Shown here: positions 1-9,066 of the stretch, one piece after another
Position numbering within the stretch: position 1 is the stretch's first letter
Layout of the letters: the number at the start of each line of letters is the position of its first letter
Source: Mucilaginibacter defluvii
Lineage (GTDB): Bacteria > Bacteroidota > Bacteroidia > Sphingobacteriales > Sphingobacteriaceae
Length of the DNA: 64,000 nt
Assembly: GCF_039543225.1 (NCBI RefSeq)
Contig: NZ_BAABJI010000002.1
Location: 1,116,001 to 1,180,000 of the forward strand
Reading direction: 5' to 3'
Notes under the pieces: generated by a model
Told to the model about the DNA's origin: nothing
Database searches by the model: none
What the model saw: the letters and a program-made list of their open reading frames with translations, nothing else
Program-made: the position numbers and the translations under genes

Positions 1-1
1 G

Positions 2-64
2 GCTTTAGAAACCGACGGACCGACCGGCACCTTTACCGGTCCCGAAGGCCAGCTCCCCTGGTAA
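2..64 (+). CDS. SDR-family oxidoreductase, C-terminal tail only (partial)
   Basis: Frame 2 is open from the window edge to a TAA at 62-64 and encodes about 20 residues, beginning ALETDGPTGTF and ending GQLPW. The pattern DGPTG-x-F followed by a short loop and a terminal P-W is typical of the extreme C-terminus of carbonyl-reductase-like short-chain dehydrogenases. That is family knowledge applied to a very short piece, so only the class is suggested. The catalytic part lies outside the window. It would be the gene upstream of the AraC regulator at 146, and AraC-SDR neighbours are common in soil Bacteroidota. Confidence 0.5.
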   Translation, partial: ALETDGPTGTFTGPEGQLPW

Positions 65-145
65 TTAATTGCAAATTTCTCAATCCATTTTAAATATGAC
101 CGGCGGCTGAAAAGCTACCGGTCGTATTTTTATTATCATTACATC

Positions 146-1063
146 ATGAAACTTGAGTCGCCCAAGATACTGAAACTGGAATCTATAAAGGAGATACACC
201 GGATGCTCGATATTCCCGGACCGGTTCACCCGCTGATTTCTTTGCTTGATACACGGGATGAACGAATAAACCTGAGCAAGCTGCCGGTTACATACGTTAC
301 CACGCTTTATAAAATCTCGTTTATTGAAAAGCTTGGCGGTAAATTCAGATACGGCCAGGGATATTATGATTTTGACGAAGGAAGCATGGTCTTCACCGCG
401 CCTAACCAGGTGGTTGGCAGTACAGCGGTTTACAAAGGCAACGAGGGGTATTCGCTCATTTTCCACCGCGATTTTTTGCAGGGTTATCCGCTTGCGGCTA
501 AAATAAAGCAATATGGGTTTTTTACTTACGCATCTAACGAGGCGTTGCACCTCTCTGAAAAGGAAAGGGGAACCATATCGTCAATTTTCAATATCATCCG
601 CGAGGAACTCGACAGCCGTATCGATGATTTTAGTCAGGAGGTAGTAATAGCGCAGATTGAATTGTTGTTGAGCTACGCGAAGCGGTTTTACAAGCGACAG
701 TTTTTAACCAGGCAGGCGGCTACTAACAATCTGCTGCAACAGTTTGAAGAGTTGCTTAATGGTTATTTTAATGTCGATAACCCGGCAAACCAAGGTGTGC
801 CAACGGTACAATACCTTGCCGAGCAGTTAAACTACACGCCAAACTATTTAAGCGACATGCTGCGCTCGCTAACCGGGCTTAACGCGCAGCAGCACATCCA
901 CGAAAAACTGATAGAAAAAGCGAAAGAGTTGCTCACCACCACTACCCTGACTATTAGCGAGGTTGCTTATCGGATGGGCTTTGAGCATTCGCAATCGTTC
1001 AGCAGGCTTTTTAAGATGAAGACCAGGCTTTCGCCTGTTGAATTCCGGTCAACCTTTAATTAA
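146..1063 (+). CDS. AraC-family transcriptional regulator
   Basis: A 305-residue protein of usual AraC size. The N-terminal 180 residues form a cupin-like sensing part with no motif that names a ligand. The C-terminal 95 residues carry the two helix-turn-helix units of the AraC/XylS fold: a first recognition region around YLAEQLNYTPNYLSDMLR and a second with ISEVAYRMGFEHSQSFSRLF followed by SPVEFR. The ATG at 146 is the first start after the upstream SDR tail, leaving an 81-bp gap that can hold its promoter. The small SnoaL-like gene follows 33 bp downstream in the same direction, so the two are probably co-transcribed. It lies outside the xylan island, convergent to it. No target can be named; the adjacent SDR gene is the natural guess. 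Confidence 0.9.
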   Translation: MKLESPKILKLESIKEIHRMLDIPGPVHPLISLLDTRDERINLSKLPVTYVTTLYKISFIEKLGGKFRYGQGYYDFDEGSMVFTAPNQVVGSTAVYKGNEGYSLIFHRDFLQGYPLAAKIKQYGFFTYASNEALHLSEKERGTISSIFNIIREELDSRIDDFSQEVVIAQIELLLSYAKRFYKRQFLTRQAATNNLLQQFEELLNGYFNVDNPANQGVPTVQYLAEQLNYTPNYLSDMLRSLTGLNAQQHIHEKLIEKAKELLTTTTLTISEVAYRMGFEHSQSFSRLFKMKTRLSPVEFRSTFN

Positions 1064-1096
1064 AACTTTTTGACCGTAAAGTTTATTTAAAGTACT

Positions 1097-1444
1097 ATGG
1101 AATCAGACAATAAAGCCACATTAACAAAGGCCAACAGTTACGTAACTGCCGGCGATAACGAAGGTTTTTTGACCTATTGTACAGACGACGTGGTATGGGA
1201 ATTTGTAGGCGACCAGGTGCTTAAAGGCAAAGACGCAATACGCGAATACATGAAGGATGCCTATGTGGAACCGCCCAGCTTCGATGTGCAAAATTTAATC
1301 GCCGAGGGCGATTTTGTAACCTCGGTAGGCCTTATCAGCATGAAGGATGAGAAAGGCCAGTTGATTAACTACTCGTATTGCGATGTATGGGAGTTTCGTG
1401 ATGGCCAGATGGCTGCCTTAAAAGCATTCGTTATCGCGATATGA
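1097..1444 (+). CDS. SnoaL-like / NTF2-fold small protein
   Basis: A 115-residue protein with the plan of the SnoaL/NTF2 superfamily: an N-terminal helix pair (KANSYVTAGDNEGFLTYC), the DDVVWEFVGDQVLKGKDAIREYM strand-helix region where acidic and Trp residues line the cone, and C-terminal strands with YCDVWEFRDGQM. Members act as small isomerases, hydrolases or ligand binders, and sequence alone does not tell which. It lacks a signal peptide, so it is cytoplasmic. It follows the AraC regulator by 33 bp and ends just before a strong bidirectional hairpin that separates it from the convergent xylan operon. Confidence 0.8.
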   Translation: MESDNKATLTKANSYVTAGDNEGFLTYCTDDVVWEFVGDQVLKGKDAIREYMKDAYVEPPSFDVQNLIAEGDFVTSVGLISMKDEKGQLINYSYCDVWEFRDGQMAALKAFVIAI

Positions 1445-1461
1445 AATGCTTAAAAAAAAAC

Positions 1462-1493
1462 AAAACGCCCGTTAAATTTTTAACAGGCGTTTT
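1462..1493. terminator. Bidirectional rho-independent terminator
   Basis: AAAACGCC-C-GTTAAA pairs with TTTAAC-A-GGCGTTTT, a stem of about 14 bp with one mismatch and a very short loop. A-rich sequence on the left and T-rich sequence on the right serve both strands. It lies between the end of the SnoaL-like gene and the end of the convergent GH10 gene, so it probably ends both transcripts. Confidence 0.8.
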
Positions 1494-1513
1494 GCTCATA
1501 CATCAGGTTTAAA

Positions 1514-3196
1514 TTACTTCTTTTTGAGCCCTTCAACTACGCCAACGTAAGCGGGTTTACGCACATAGCCCTCAGTCCATAAGCCAATCGGCTCACCTGC
1601 CCGCCAGAATGAACTTGCCGGACTATCGAGCGGGCTCCATATAGTGATGCCATATTGCTGCGCCTTAGGTATTATTTCAAAATACTTTTGAATAACAAAG
1701 GTGTACATCTCCTTTTGCGCAGCGTAATCTGCAGCTGTAGCCTGCGGCGTTTTTACGCCCGCGGCGATACCCATATCCAATTCTGATACCTTGATCAGTT
1801 TGCCGGTAGCGGCAAGCAGCGTGAACATTTCTACAATCTTTTCACGATCAGCATTAGCGTTAATATGCATTTGAGTACCTATGCCATCAACTTTGGCGCC
1901 CTGGCTTTCTATATATTTTACATAGTTTATTAACCCGCGGCATTTGGCCAGGCTGTACTCCAGGTTATAATCATTAATAAAATGAATATCAGTAGCATTG
2001 CCATACTGCCTCGCAAACTGGAAGGCTTTAACGGCATAATCCTTACCCATATAATCCTGCCAGTAAAATTCGTCAGCAGCAGTGGTTCGGCCAATGCCTG
2101 TTTTCAATTCATCCGGCTTGCCGTCATCCATAGGCTCATTTACTACGTCCCACACCTTTACGTCATCTTTGGTAGCGGTAACTATACCTTTTATCCATGT
2201 TTCCATTGCCTGGATGATCAGCATACGTTTTTCTTCCGCAGTTTTTTCTACTTTAACCTGCCCGCCTGTAGCGTTGTACTTTTTAAGGGTGATATCATCA
2301 AAGTAATAATTAGTGGCGGTTTTACCTAAGTTAAAGGCAATTGCCCCGCTGGTAGCCATGTCCTGAGTTACCGTAATTTGTTTGGTGTAAGTTATCCATT
2401 GGGTAGTGGCCGATATGGTACCAAAAAAATCCCAATGTTTATAGGCACCCGGCGTAACGTGTGCTTGCGTGCTGAATGAAGCAGGGGCATCAGCACGCAC
2501 CTTCATACTTAGCTCATATTGTTCGCCTGCAACCACAGCCGGCGAAAACTTTAAAAAGAACTGCGCCTCCCAGTCATTGGCCCGTACGGTGGCGTTTGTC
2601 ATTTTAAACGCACGACCGGTTCCGCCTGCTCCCTCTCCGGCGGCGGTAAAGCTCGTGGTTAGATTTGCGTTCACCTGGTAGTTTGTCGCGGCGTCGGTTT
2701 CAAAATCGGCACCGGTTACCAAATCCCACGTCGGCCCGGTTGATGATGTGATAACGGGCGCAATTAAACTTTTTAGGTACGTAGCATTTTGGTTGGCGTG
2801 CCAGGCCAACGTGTGCCCGTAAACCGTTAAGCCTGCATTTTTGGCAATACTCACCAAGTTAGTTACCGGCGTTAGCGCCAGCTCTCCGTTTGCCTGTACT
2901 ACGGCGCCGTGTTTCATTTCGTAACCCAACGTTATCTCATCAAAGTTGGAGTTAACCAGGCGGTACATCAGGCCTTTGCTCACATAATCATTCATTGATA
3001 CCGCGGCGCCTAATTTAAATGCAGGGTTAGCCTGCCTGTCCAGGTAACTTTTTAAAGGTTCGTAAGCGTCTATCTGTTCCTGGTCAGCTATCGTAGCAGG
3101 CTTTGCTACTTCATAATCAAGCGCTTCGTATTTAGAACATGATGCTAAAACTACTGAACCGGCCAGGATCAGCGTTGCTTTATACAATTGTTTCAT
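1514..3196 (-). CDS. xyn10A: GH10 endo-beta-1,4-xylanase lipoprotein with a nested carbohydrate-binding module
   Basis: A 560-residue lipoprotein (lipobox LASC, Cys20), expected on the outer-membrane surface, that cuts the xylan main chain. The GH10 fold is split. The N-terminal part runs to about residue 145 and includes YGHTLAWHANQ. An insert of roughly 150-310 has the look of a CBM4/9/22-type beta-sandwich (DFETDAATNYQV at its start, YYFDDITLKKY at its end). GH10 then resumes with acid/base E354 in WDVVNEPMDD and nucleophile E472 in KVSELDMG. Surface xylanases of Bacteroides and Prevotella xylan loci carry CBMs at this same position; those I recall have tandem copies, whereas one is seen here. 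It is the last gene of the leftward susC-susD-susC-susD-DUF1735 operon, 24 bp after its neighbour. GH10 is certain; the CBM family is not. Confidence 0.96.
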   Translation of the reverse strand: MKQLYKATLILAGSVVLASCSKYEALDYEVAKPATIADQEQIDAYEPLKSYLDRQANPAFKLGAAVSMNDYVSKGLMYRLVNSNFDEITLGYEMKHGAVVQANGELALTPVTNLVSIAKNAGLTVYGHTLAWHANQNATYLKSLIAPVITSSTGPTWDLVTGADFETDAATNYQVNANLTTSFTAAGEGAGGTGRAFKMTNATVRANDWEAQFFLKFSPAVVAGEQYELSMKVRADAPASFSTQAHVTPGAYKHWDFFGTISATTQWITYTKQITVTQDMATSGAIAFNLGKTATNYYFDDITLKKYNATGGQVKVEKTAEEKRMLIIQAMETWIKGIVTATKDDVKVWDVVNEPMDDGKPDELKTGIGRTTAADEFYWQDYMGKDYAVKAFQFARQYGNATDIHFINDYNLEYSLAKCRGLINYVKYIESQGAKVDGIGTQMHINANADREKIVEMFTLLAATGKLIKVSELDMGIAAGVKTPQATAADYAAQKEMYTFVIQKYFEIIPKAQQYGITIWSPLDSPASSFWRAGEPIGLWTEGYVRKPAYVGVVEGLKKK

Positions 3197-3220
3197 TTTA
3201 TCTTTCTGATCTAAGTATTG

Positions 3221-4195
3221 TTATTTAATCGGGTTAAAGGTCTCCATCTTAACCCCTCTGTCACGCATTACCAATGTATCGGTAGTAGCCACCCGCATAT
3301 CGGTCAGATCTACCCTATAATTCAGATATAAAGCATCGCGATCCTGCGCGCCCCAGCTGTTCCTTTCGCCGCGCTTTACAAACTTGCCGTTGCCTGTCGC
3401 GGTGTAACCGCTGCCTGCCGCAGCTACGGTGCAATTGCCTTCGTTATCAAAAGTGAGCAACAACGGACAGCTTACATCTACATTGCCGGCGCCCTTGTAA
3501 ACCAATGGAAACACGGCCTGCGTAAGCGTGCGGGTGCTTAGGGCCTTAACCTCATCGCGCTCAACATACTGGTTATGCCTTACAATGGTCTTGGTTAAAT
3601 CAGTGTTTCCGTTTTTACCTTCCATTTCGTCGCGCCCCCGACGCAGGTAATTACCCGTCCAGGTGTTGATATATTTAATGGCATAAAGCGTAAACTTTCT
3701 GGCCTGCAATATGGAGTCTGCATTAGTTACACCGGTCATGGTTATCGGTATTACGTAGGTAACCTTGGTCGACTGCGGGTCATTAAAATAGGCATCGGTA
3801 AATTGTACCTCTACCCCACCCGCGATTTTACCTTTCGGGATGATGATCCTGTCAGAAGCCAGGCGGTAGTAAGAGGCAGGCATCGGCTGCACATCTCCGC
3901 TATAGTCAGGCGGATTGAACTTCAACCCTTGCGTTAAATCGTTATTCACCGCGATGTTGATGGTGATATCTTTTTCGTTTGAATAAACACCGCCGGTTGT
4001 AGCCATTATTTGGCATTTGTGCGCGTTATCAAGTGAGGTATCAAACAAATCCTCCCCCATGGTAAGCGTGCGTACCGGGTATTGGTACGCAAAGTAAACC
4101 GACTGCACGCCGTAGTCCGGAAAGTCCCATTTTTCATTCTTGCACGACGAAAACGCAAACAGTGCTAAAAGGCCTATATTAATTAATCTTCTCAT
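3221..4195 (-). CDS. xusE: DUF1735/DUF5627-type surface lipoprotein, XusE-like
   Basis: A 324-residue lipoprotein (FSSCKNEKW, Cys about 19) without an enzymatic motif. The first half resembles DUF1735 (BT_3987-type) beta-sandwich modules, seen in the DVQPMPASYYRLASDRIIIPKG region. The second half, with the TWTGNYLRRGRDE segment, fits the DUF5627-like C-terminal domain found beside xylanases. Its place between the second SusD and the GH10 xylanase matches xusE of the Prevotella xylan operon, so a glycan-binding role at the cell surface is likely (inference from synteny). It is spaced 27 bp from susD and 24 bp from the xylanase gene, hence one transcript. Confidence 0.8.
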   Translation of the reverse strand: MRRLINIGLLALFAFSSCKNEKWDFPDYGVQSVYFAYQYPVRTLTMGEDLFDTSLDNAHKCQIMATTGGVYSNEKDITINIAVNNDLTQGLKFNPPDYSGDVQPMPASYYRLASDRIIIPKGKIAGGVEVQFTDAYFNDPQSTKVTYVIPITMTGVTNADSILQARKFTLYAIKYINTWTGNYLRRGRDEMEGKNGNTDLTKTIVRHNQYVERDEVKALSTRTLTQAVFPLVYKGAGNVDVSCPLLLTFDNEGNCTVAAAGSGYTATGNGKFVKRGERNSWGAQDRDALYLNYRVDLTDMRVATTDTLVMRDRGVKMETFNPIK

Positions 4196-4222
4196 TTTTA
4201 TCTTTTTAATCGTTACACTTAA

Positions 4223-5995
4223 TTACCAGCCGTTATTTTGCTGAAGCGCTTTAAACTTCAATATCTCGCTATATGGTACTGGTCCATAGTTCATAAAGCT
4301 TGCATAAGCCCGGTTTTCCACCGTTATCGGTGTGTATGTGCTTTGCATAATATTTACGCCCAGGGCCGGTTCGTTCAGGTTGGCATTCCAACGGCGTAAA
4401 TCCCAAAACCTGAAACCTTCAAAACATAGCTCCAGCCTTCTCTCATTCCTGATCAGCGTACGCATGGCGTTTTTATCTCCCTTGATTGATTCGAGATATG
4501 CGTCGCCATTATTCAGGCCCACACCTGCGCGCTGGCGGATCTTTTTGATCACGTCATAAGCAGAATAGCTATGTCCGCCGGTGGCTAAAGGGCCCCAAGC
4601 CTCGTTTGCAGCTTCGGCATAAATGAGATAAATTTCGGTATAGCGTATGTGCGGGTTATAGTGCTTTTGATTACTGATAGAGCTGGAGCTACGGTTAACA
4701 TCCTGCCTTAACAGTTTACGCATATAATAACCCGTACGGGTTGATGTTTCCACCTTGTTAAGCCCATCATTGGTATTACGATCTGTGGCGGTATAAATGG
4801 TGGATGACCCGGGACCGGCAGTGCTGCCATTTAACACAATGTATAAAGCCAGCCTTGGGTCGCGATTTGTGTATGGTGTAGCTTCGTTATAGCCGCTGGC
4901 TGTGTTATCAATAGGGTAACCATTGGCTGCCGGAAAGGCGTCAACCAGGTTTTGGGTTGGGTTCAAGCGCCCACTGCCTGATAGTGTTGGCGGAAAATGA
5001 CTGGCCTCCAGATCACTATTTTGCGCGATGGATGTACGCCACATTACTTCGGGCGGGTTAGCACCCGAACCCAGGCCATCAATCTGGTTGCCGCTACCAC
5101 CCGCGTACCAGGTAAGCCCGTTAGCTGCCAGGCCGTTAACGCCACCATTAAGGTCGATAACCGCTGCGGCATAGTTCGCCGCATTTTCCCAGGTGGTGCT
5201 TGAGCCTTCCGCGAAAGCCGGGCTTGCCGCCATCAGCGCCGCTTTAGCACGGATGGCCTTTGCAATGCGCGCCGTAAACCGCTGACTGAACAGCCTGCCA
5301 AACACACGATTGTAAATTTCTGTAGCAACGCCACTGTATTTAGCAGGAATGTCTGACGGTGATGAGATATCCCGGTAATCAAGCGGCAACAACTCTTCAG
5401 CCTGCTCCAGATCAGCATAAACCTGCTTCATGCAGTCATCAAACTTAGCGCGCGGCTGGTTAAAGTCTGACGATGGAGTTTCGGGCTGCAACAGTATCGG
5501 GAAACCCAAAAGTTCTCCGCCCGCTTTGCCGCCATGCGCCTGCAACATATAATACATAAACATCGCACGTAAACCAAATGCTTCACCTTTCAGCCTGTCC
5601 TTAAACATCTGGTTGAGTTTTGGGTCGAGCGCGTCAAAAGTAACTTTGTCGGCTTCGGTCAAAAACATGTTGAGGTACTGTATGGCAGCCTTTGAGTTAG
5701 TCCACTGATCAAGCGGGTTAAAACTGGCCGTCCATTGCCCGGTGGCTATTTTTGAAAAGCCGCTATTCAAGTCGTTAGTTACCGCATTATCGGTTGCAAC
5801 ATCGCTAAACGTCCATCCGTTTGTTGGTATACGGGTGTAACCGTTAAGCAGCAAACCATGCGCAAGTAAAGGCTCATCATATATATTTTCAAACTTGCCG
5901 TTGTTTTGCAGGGCAGGCTCTACAAATTTTTTGCAGCCGCACAAGGCAAAAACAGTTATTAATAGTATTGAAATTCTTTTCATATCAGTTTTCAT
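4223..5995 (-). CDS. xusD: SusD/RagB-family glycan-binding lipoprotein (second of tandem pair)
   Basis: A 590-residue SusD homologue. The N-terminus has a signal peptide ending in ALCGC (Cys21), so the protein is lipidated and sits as the lid of its SusC partner. Typical SusD features are TPR-like helices through the first half (LKGEAFGLRAMFMYYMLQ), the IYLIYAEAANEA helix, RNERRLELCFEGFRFWDLRRW near residue 520, and a C-terminal YSEILKFKALQQNNGW. A second start, ATG at residue 5, gives an equally good signal peptide. The gene lies 9 bp after the SusC gene at 6005. It corresponds to xusD in the Prevotella/Bacteroides xylan operon; the ligand is inferred to be xylan oligosaccharide from the neighbouring enzymes. 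Confidence 0.95.
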   Translation of the reverse strand: MKTDMKRISILLITVFALCGCKKFVEPALQNNGKFENIYDEPLLAHGLLLNGYTRIPTNGWTFSDVATDNAVTNDLNSGFSKIATGQWTASFNPLDQWTNSKAAIQYLNMFLTEADKVTFDALDPKLNQMFKDRLKGEAFGLRAMFMYYMLQAHGGKAGGELLGFPILLQPETPSSDFNQPRAKFDDCMKQVYADLEQAEELLPLDYRDISSPSDIPAKYSGVATEIYNRVFGRLFSQRFTARIAKAIRAKAALMAASPAFAEGSSTTWENAANYAAAVIDLNGGVNGLAANGLTWYAGGSGNQIDGLGSGANPPEVMWRTSIAQNSDLEASHFPPTLSGSGRLNPTQNLVDAFPAANGYPIDNTASGYNEATPYTNRDPRLALYIVLNGSTAGPGSSTIYTATDRNTNDGLNKVETSTRTGYYMRKLLRQDVNRSSSSISNQKHYNPHIRYTEIYLIYAEAANEAWGPLATGGHSYSAYDVIKKIRQRAGVGLNNGDAYLESIKGDKNAMRTLIRNERRLELCFEGFRFWDLRRWNANLNEPALGVNIMQSTYTPITVENRAYASFMNYGPVPYSEILKFKALQQNNGW

Positions 5996-6004
5996 TATAT
6001 GGCC

Positions 6005-9000
6005 TTAAAAGCCCGCTTTTACACCCAGATTGTATAACCTTACCTGCGGAGCCGCGCCAATATTCATTTCCATCAGTTTACGCTCTTTGGCAACAGTAAG
6101 CAGGTTAAAGCCGGTAACATACATACCTATACTTTTTAAAAGCTTGCCTTTAAGTAATGTCTCAGGCAGATTGTATGAAATCTGGACCTTTGTCAAATCA
6201 AAACGATCAGTACTGTACAGCCAGAAATCAGAGTTACGGAAGTTGTTATCGCTTGTAAGCGTAGTTAGGCGCGGGTAAGTAGCGGTATTTTTGGTTTCTT
6301 CCGTCCAGCGTCCGCGTACTACCTCCGAGTATTTGTCCTGCCCGTCAACCCAAAAGTATGAGCTGTTTTTCATTGCCTTGGCACCAAAACGGCCGGTAGC
6401 CAGGGCGAAGAATGTAAAGCTTTTCCAGCGGGCGGTAAGATTAAGGCCCAGCGTAAGCGGTGAACCAAACCATCCCCCCTTACCCAGGTCAACCTCGTCC
6501 TGCAGGTTTACTATACCATCACCGTTGATGTCCTTATACTTAATGTCTCCTGCTTTTACCTGGCCAAAAGCGGGTTGAGGCAGGCCATTACCGGTATTTG
6601 CGGCGGTAGCTTCAGCAGCATCGGCATAAAAGCCATCGCTTTGCAGTCCCCATATCGCATCAAGCGGCCTACCCTGGCGGTTCTGATACGCATCGGTATA
6701 GAACTCAGCGCGCTTGGTTGCCTTGGTTTTGTAATAAGTAGCAATGGTACCTATCGTCCAGTTAACATCGCCGGTGCGCTGATTAAGGCGCAGGTCGAGG
6801 TCAAAACCGGTACGCTGATCGCCGTTGAAGTTCACATAAGGTATGAATGATGAGTTGAAAACCGAGAAATAGCTCGGGAACAGCGAGGTACTTTGGATAG
6901 CCATATCTACCAGCTCATTGCGGAATAAGTTTGTGGCGAGCATCAGCTTGTTGCCAAAAAAAGCGCCTTCAAGTCCAACTGAAATTTCTTTACGCTTGGC
7001 AAAAGTCAGGTTAGGGTTACTGCCCCTGCGCGAGTCTGTGGTTTGTGCAAGCGTACCGTCGTTCCAGCTATAGTACGAGCCTTCACGCTGCGTATAAATA
7101 CTTTCGTACAGGTAGTAATCAGCAACATCAAGGTCAGTTACCAGTATACCTGCCGAAGCGGTTAATTTCAGGTTGTTGATAACGGTGGAATTTTTCAGGA
7201 AGTCTTCCTCGCTTAAGCGCCATCCGAGTGAAACGGTAGGCGAAAAACCGTAAGCTTTATCACCCAAAAACTTTGGCGAATAAACCATCGCCCCGGTAAA
7301 ATCAGCATAATACTTTTGCTTGAAATTATAGCTCAGCTGCAAACCTGTGTTTGAGTTGGTGGTGTTTTGATACACCTCTGATTGTGACTGACGGTAAGCG
7401 GCAGCTAACAATACGGCCGAGATGTTATGCTTCTCCTTGATAGAGGTACGGTAGTTTAACTGCGCCGATAAGGAAAGCGTTTGACGGAACCAGCTGTCGG
7501 ATATGTTTTCGATGCCCGACCTGGTGTCGGTGCCAAACATGGTTAGCGAGCCGATAACATCCTTACCGTTATACGACGCCCAGTTAGGCTGGTAAATGGC
7601 ATAACCATTATTATACCCCTGGTTATAGCGGTTTAGATAATCAACACCCATATTGGCGTTAAAGGTCAACCCTTTCACGATGCCTTTCAGATCAGCCTCA
7701 ATACCTGTAGTGAACTGAAACTGGCGGCTTACAAACTTATTTTTACCACCCGCGTAAATAGCCGCGAAAGGGTTGGTTTGATCCAGCTGCGTACCGCCCA
7801 GTAAATACTTACCATCAATAATGTTAGCGCTGCCCGCGGCAATAATTTGCGTGGCCTCATCGCCCGGTTCAATAAAACTTAGCGGAATAAGCGGCGTAAA
7901 GCGGTAAGGGCGTATAGTTGCCGCACTTGCCCAATAATCGGTGTTAACACCCTGCCCGCTGTAAAACACTGCGCTTGCATCAACAGTGGCCTTTAGTATA
8001 CTGTTCAGCTTAACATCAACATTACCACGCACGTTAAAACGGTCGTTAGAGGTGTTTTTTGCCATACCAAAATCAAGCAGCGAACCGGTTGACCAAAAGC
8101 CCACGTTGGTGTAATAACGCGCACGCTCGTTACCGCCAGAGATTTCAGTCGTTAGGTCATACCTTGCAAAACTGCTTTTTAAATACTCCGATGAATAAAA
8201 ATCAACATTAGGATAACGATACGGGTTTATGCCGGATGCATGGTTGTAAATGGTCTCATCGGTATATAAAACACCTAGCCCGTCATTTACCCTGGCCTCG
8301 TTATACAAAGTCATGTACTCTGCCGAGCCTAAATATTGGGGGTAGCTCTTGGGTACGTTTATGCCCGCGTTGGCACGCACGTTAATTTTCTGCTCGCTGT
8401 TGCCGCCGCGTTTGGTGGTTATCAGCAAAACGCCTTTGGCTCCCCTGCTACCGTATAAGGCTACTGCCGATGCGCTTTTTAAGAACGTTACCTCATCAAT
8501 CTCCGATGGCATCACGTTATCCACTTCGCGCGGAACGCCGTCAATCAGCACGAGGTAACTGTTCATGCCCCATATATTGCCGTTAAAACCTGCGGCCTGC
8601 GCTTCCATGCCTTCAAGGCCGTATATCGAAAAGTTTTTTTCGAAAACCGATTTAAAATCGACGTTGGCCACGCCCCCCAGCAGATCTTTGTTTGACACCT
8701 TTTGAAATGCCACCTGCACCAATTGCTCCTCTTCTGATAGTACGATGGTCTTTAAGGTATCGGTAGCTATTACTGACAATGGCTTAAAACCCTGCGCTGT
8801 AATATTGAGCAATGTCAGCGGCGGAATATCTGCCGAGAACTCGCCCGCGTCATTAGTCGTCAGATTGATAATATTGTTCTGGCTGTTTATCCTGGCGCCT
8901 TTTACGGGCTCGTTGCGTTGCCCGCGCACAACCGCATTTATTTTTATATTGGCGGCATCCTGCGCCTGTACAACACTGGTTATCAGCGCTAACAGAACAT

Positions 9001-9031
9001 ACAATACCATTCCTATTTTTGAATACTTCAT
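6005..9031 (-). CDS. xusC: SusC/RagA-family TonB-dependent outer-membrane transporter (second of tandem pair)
   Basis: A 1008-residue TonB-dependent porin. It has a signal peptide ending VVQAQ, an N-terminal carboxypeptidase-regulatory-like domain (about 28-105), a plug domain with SYLVLIDGVPREVDNV, VTFLKSASAVALYGSRGAKG and VLLITTKRGG (about 120-225), then a long beta-barrel ending with the aromatic residue of YNLGVKAGF. Compared with the first SusC of the operon, the plug contacts are less canonical (VQVAFQKVSNKDLLGG where SusC proteins usually have VVVGYG), a common trait of the second SusC of xus-type operons. It imports xylo-oligosaccharides together with the SusD 9 bp downstream, and follows the first SusD by 35 bp. 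Confidence 0.95.
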   Translation of the reverse strand: MKYSKIGMVLYVLLALITSVVQAQDAANIKINAVVRGQRNEPVKGARINSQNNIINLTTNDAGEFSADIPPLTLLNITAQGFKPLSVIATDTLKTIVLSEEEQLVQVAFQKVSNKDLLGGVANVDFKSVFEKNFSIYGLEGMEAQAAGFNGNIWGMNSYLVLIDGVPREVDNVMPSEIDEVTFLKSASAVALYGSRGAKGVLLITTKRGGNSEQKINVRANAGINVPKSYPQYLGSAEYMTLYNEARVNDGLGVLYTDETIYNHASGINPYRYPNVDFYSSEYLKSSFARYDLTTEISGGNERARYYTNVGFWSTGSLLDFGMAKNTSNDRFNVRGNVDVKLNSILKATVDASAVFYSGQGVNTDYWASAATIRPYRFTPLIPLSFIEPGDEATQIIAAGSANIIDGKYLLGGTQLDQTNPFAAIYAGGKNKFVSRQFQFTTGIEADLKGIVKGLTFNANMGVDYLNRYNQGYNNGYAIYQPNWASYNGKDVIGSLTMFGTDTRSGIENISDSWFRQTLSLSAQLNYRTSIKEKHNISAVLLAAAYRQSQSEVYQNTTNSNTGLQLSYNFKQKYYADFTGAMVYSPKFLGDKAYGFSPTVSLGWRLSEEDFLKNSTVINNLKLTASAGILVTDLDVADYYLYESIYTQREGSYYSWNDGTLAQTTDSRRGSNPNLTFAKRKEISVGLEGAFFGNKLMLATNLFRNELVDMAIQSTSLFPSYFSVFNSSFIPYVNFNGDQRTGFDLDLRLNQRTGDVNWTIGTIATYYKTKATKRAEFYTDAYQNRQGRPLDAIWGLQSDGFYADAAEATAANTGNGLPQPAFGQVKAGDIKYKDINGDGIVNLQDEVDLGKGGWFGSPLTLGLNLTARWKSFTFFALATGRFGAKAMKNSSYFWVDGQDKYSEVVRGRWTEETKNTATYPRLTTLTSDNNFRNSDFWLYSTDRFDLTKVQISYNLPETLLKGKLLKSIGMYVTGFNLLTVAKERKLMEMNIGAAPQVRLYNLGVKAGF

Positions 9032-9066
9032 TGTTAAATGTGTTTAATAATGTGTAGATCAGTGCG

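Noticed and set aside
80-550. 156-codon open frame on the minus strand
   Set aside because: Lies inside the clear AraC-family gene on the plus strand and shows no domain; a shadow frame.
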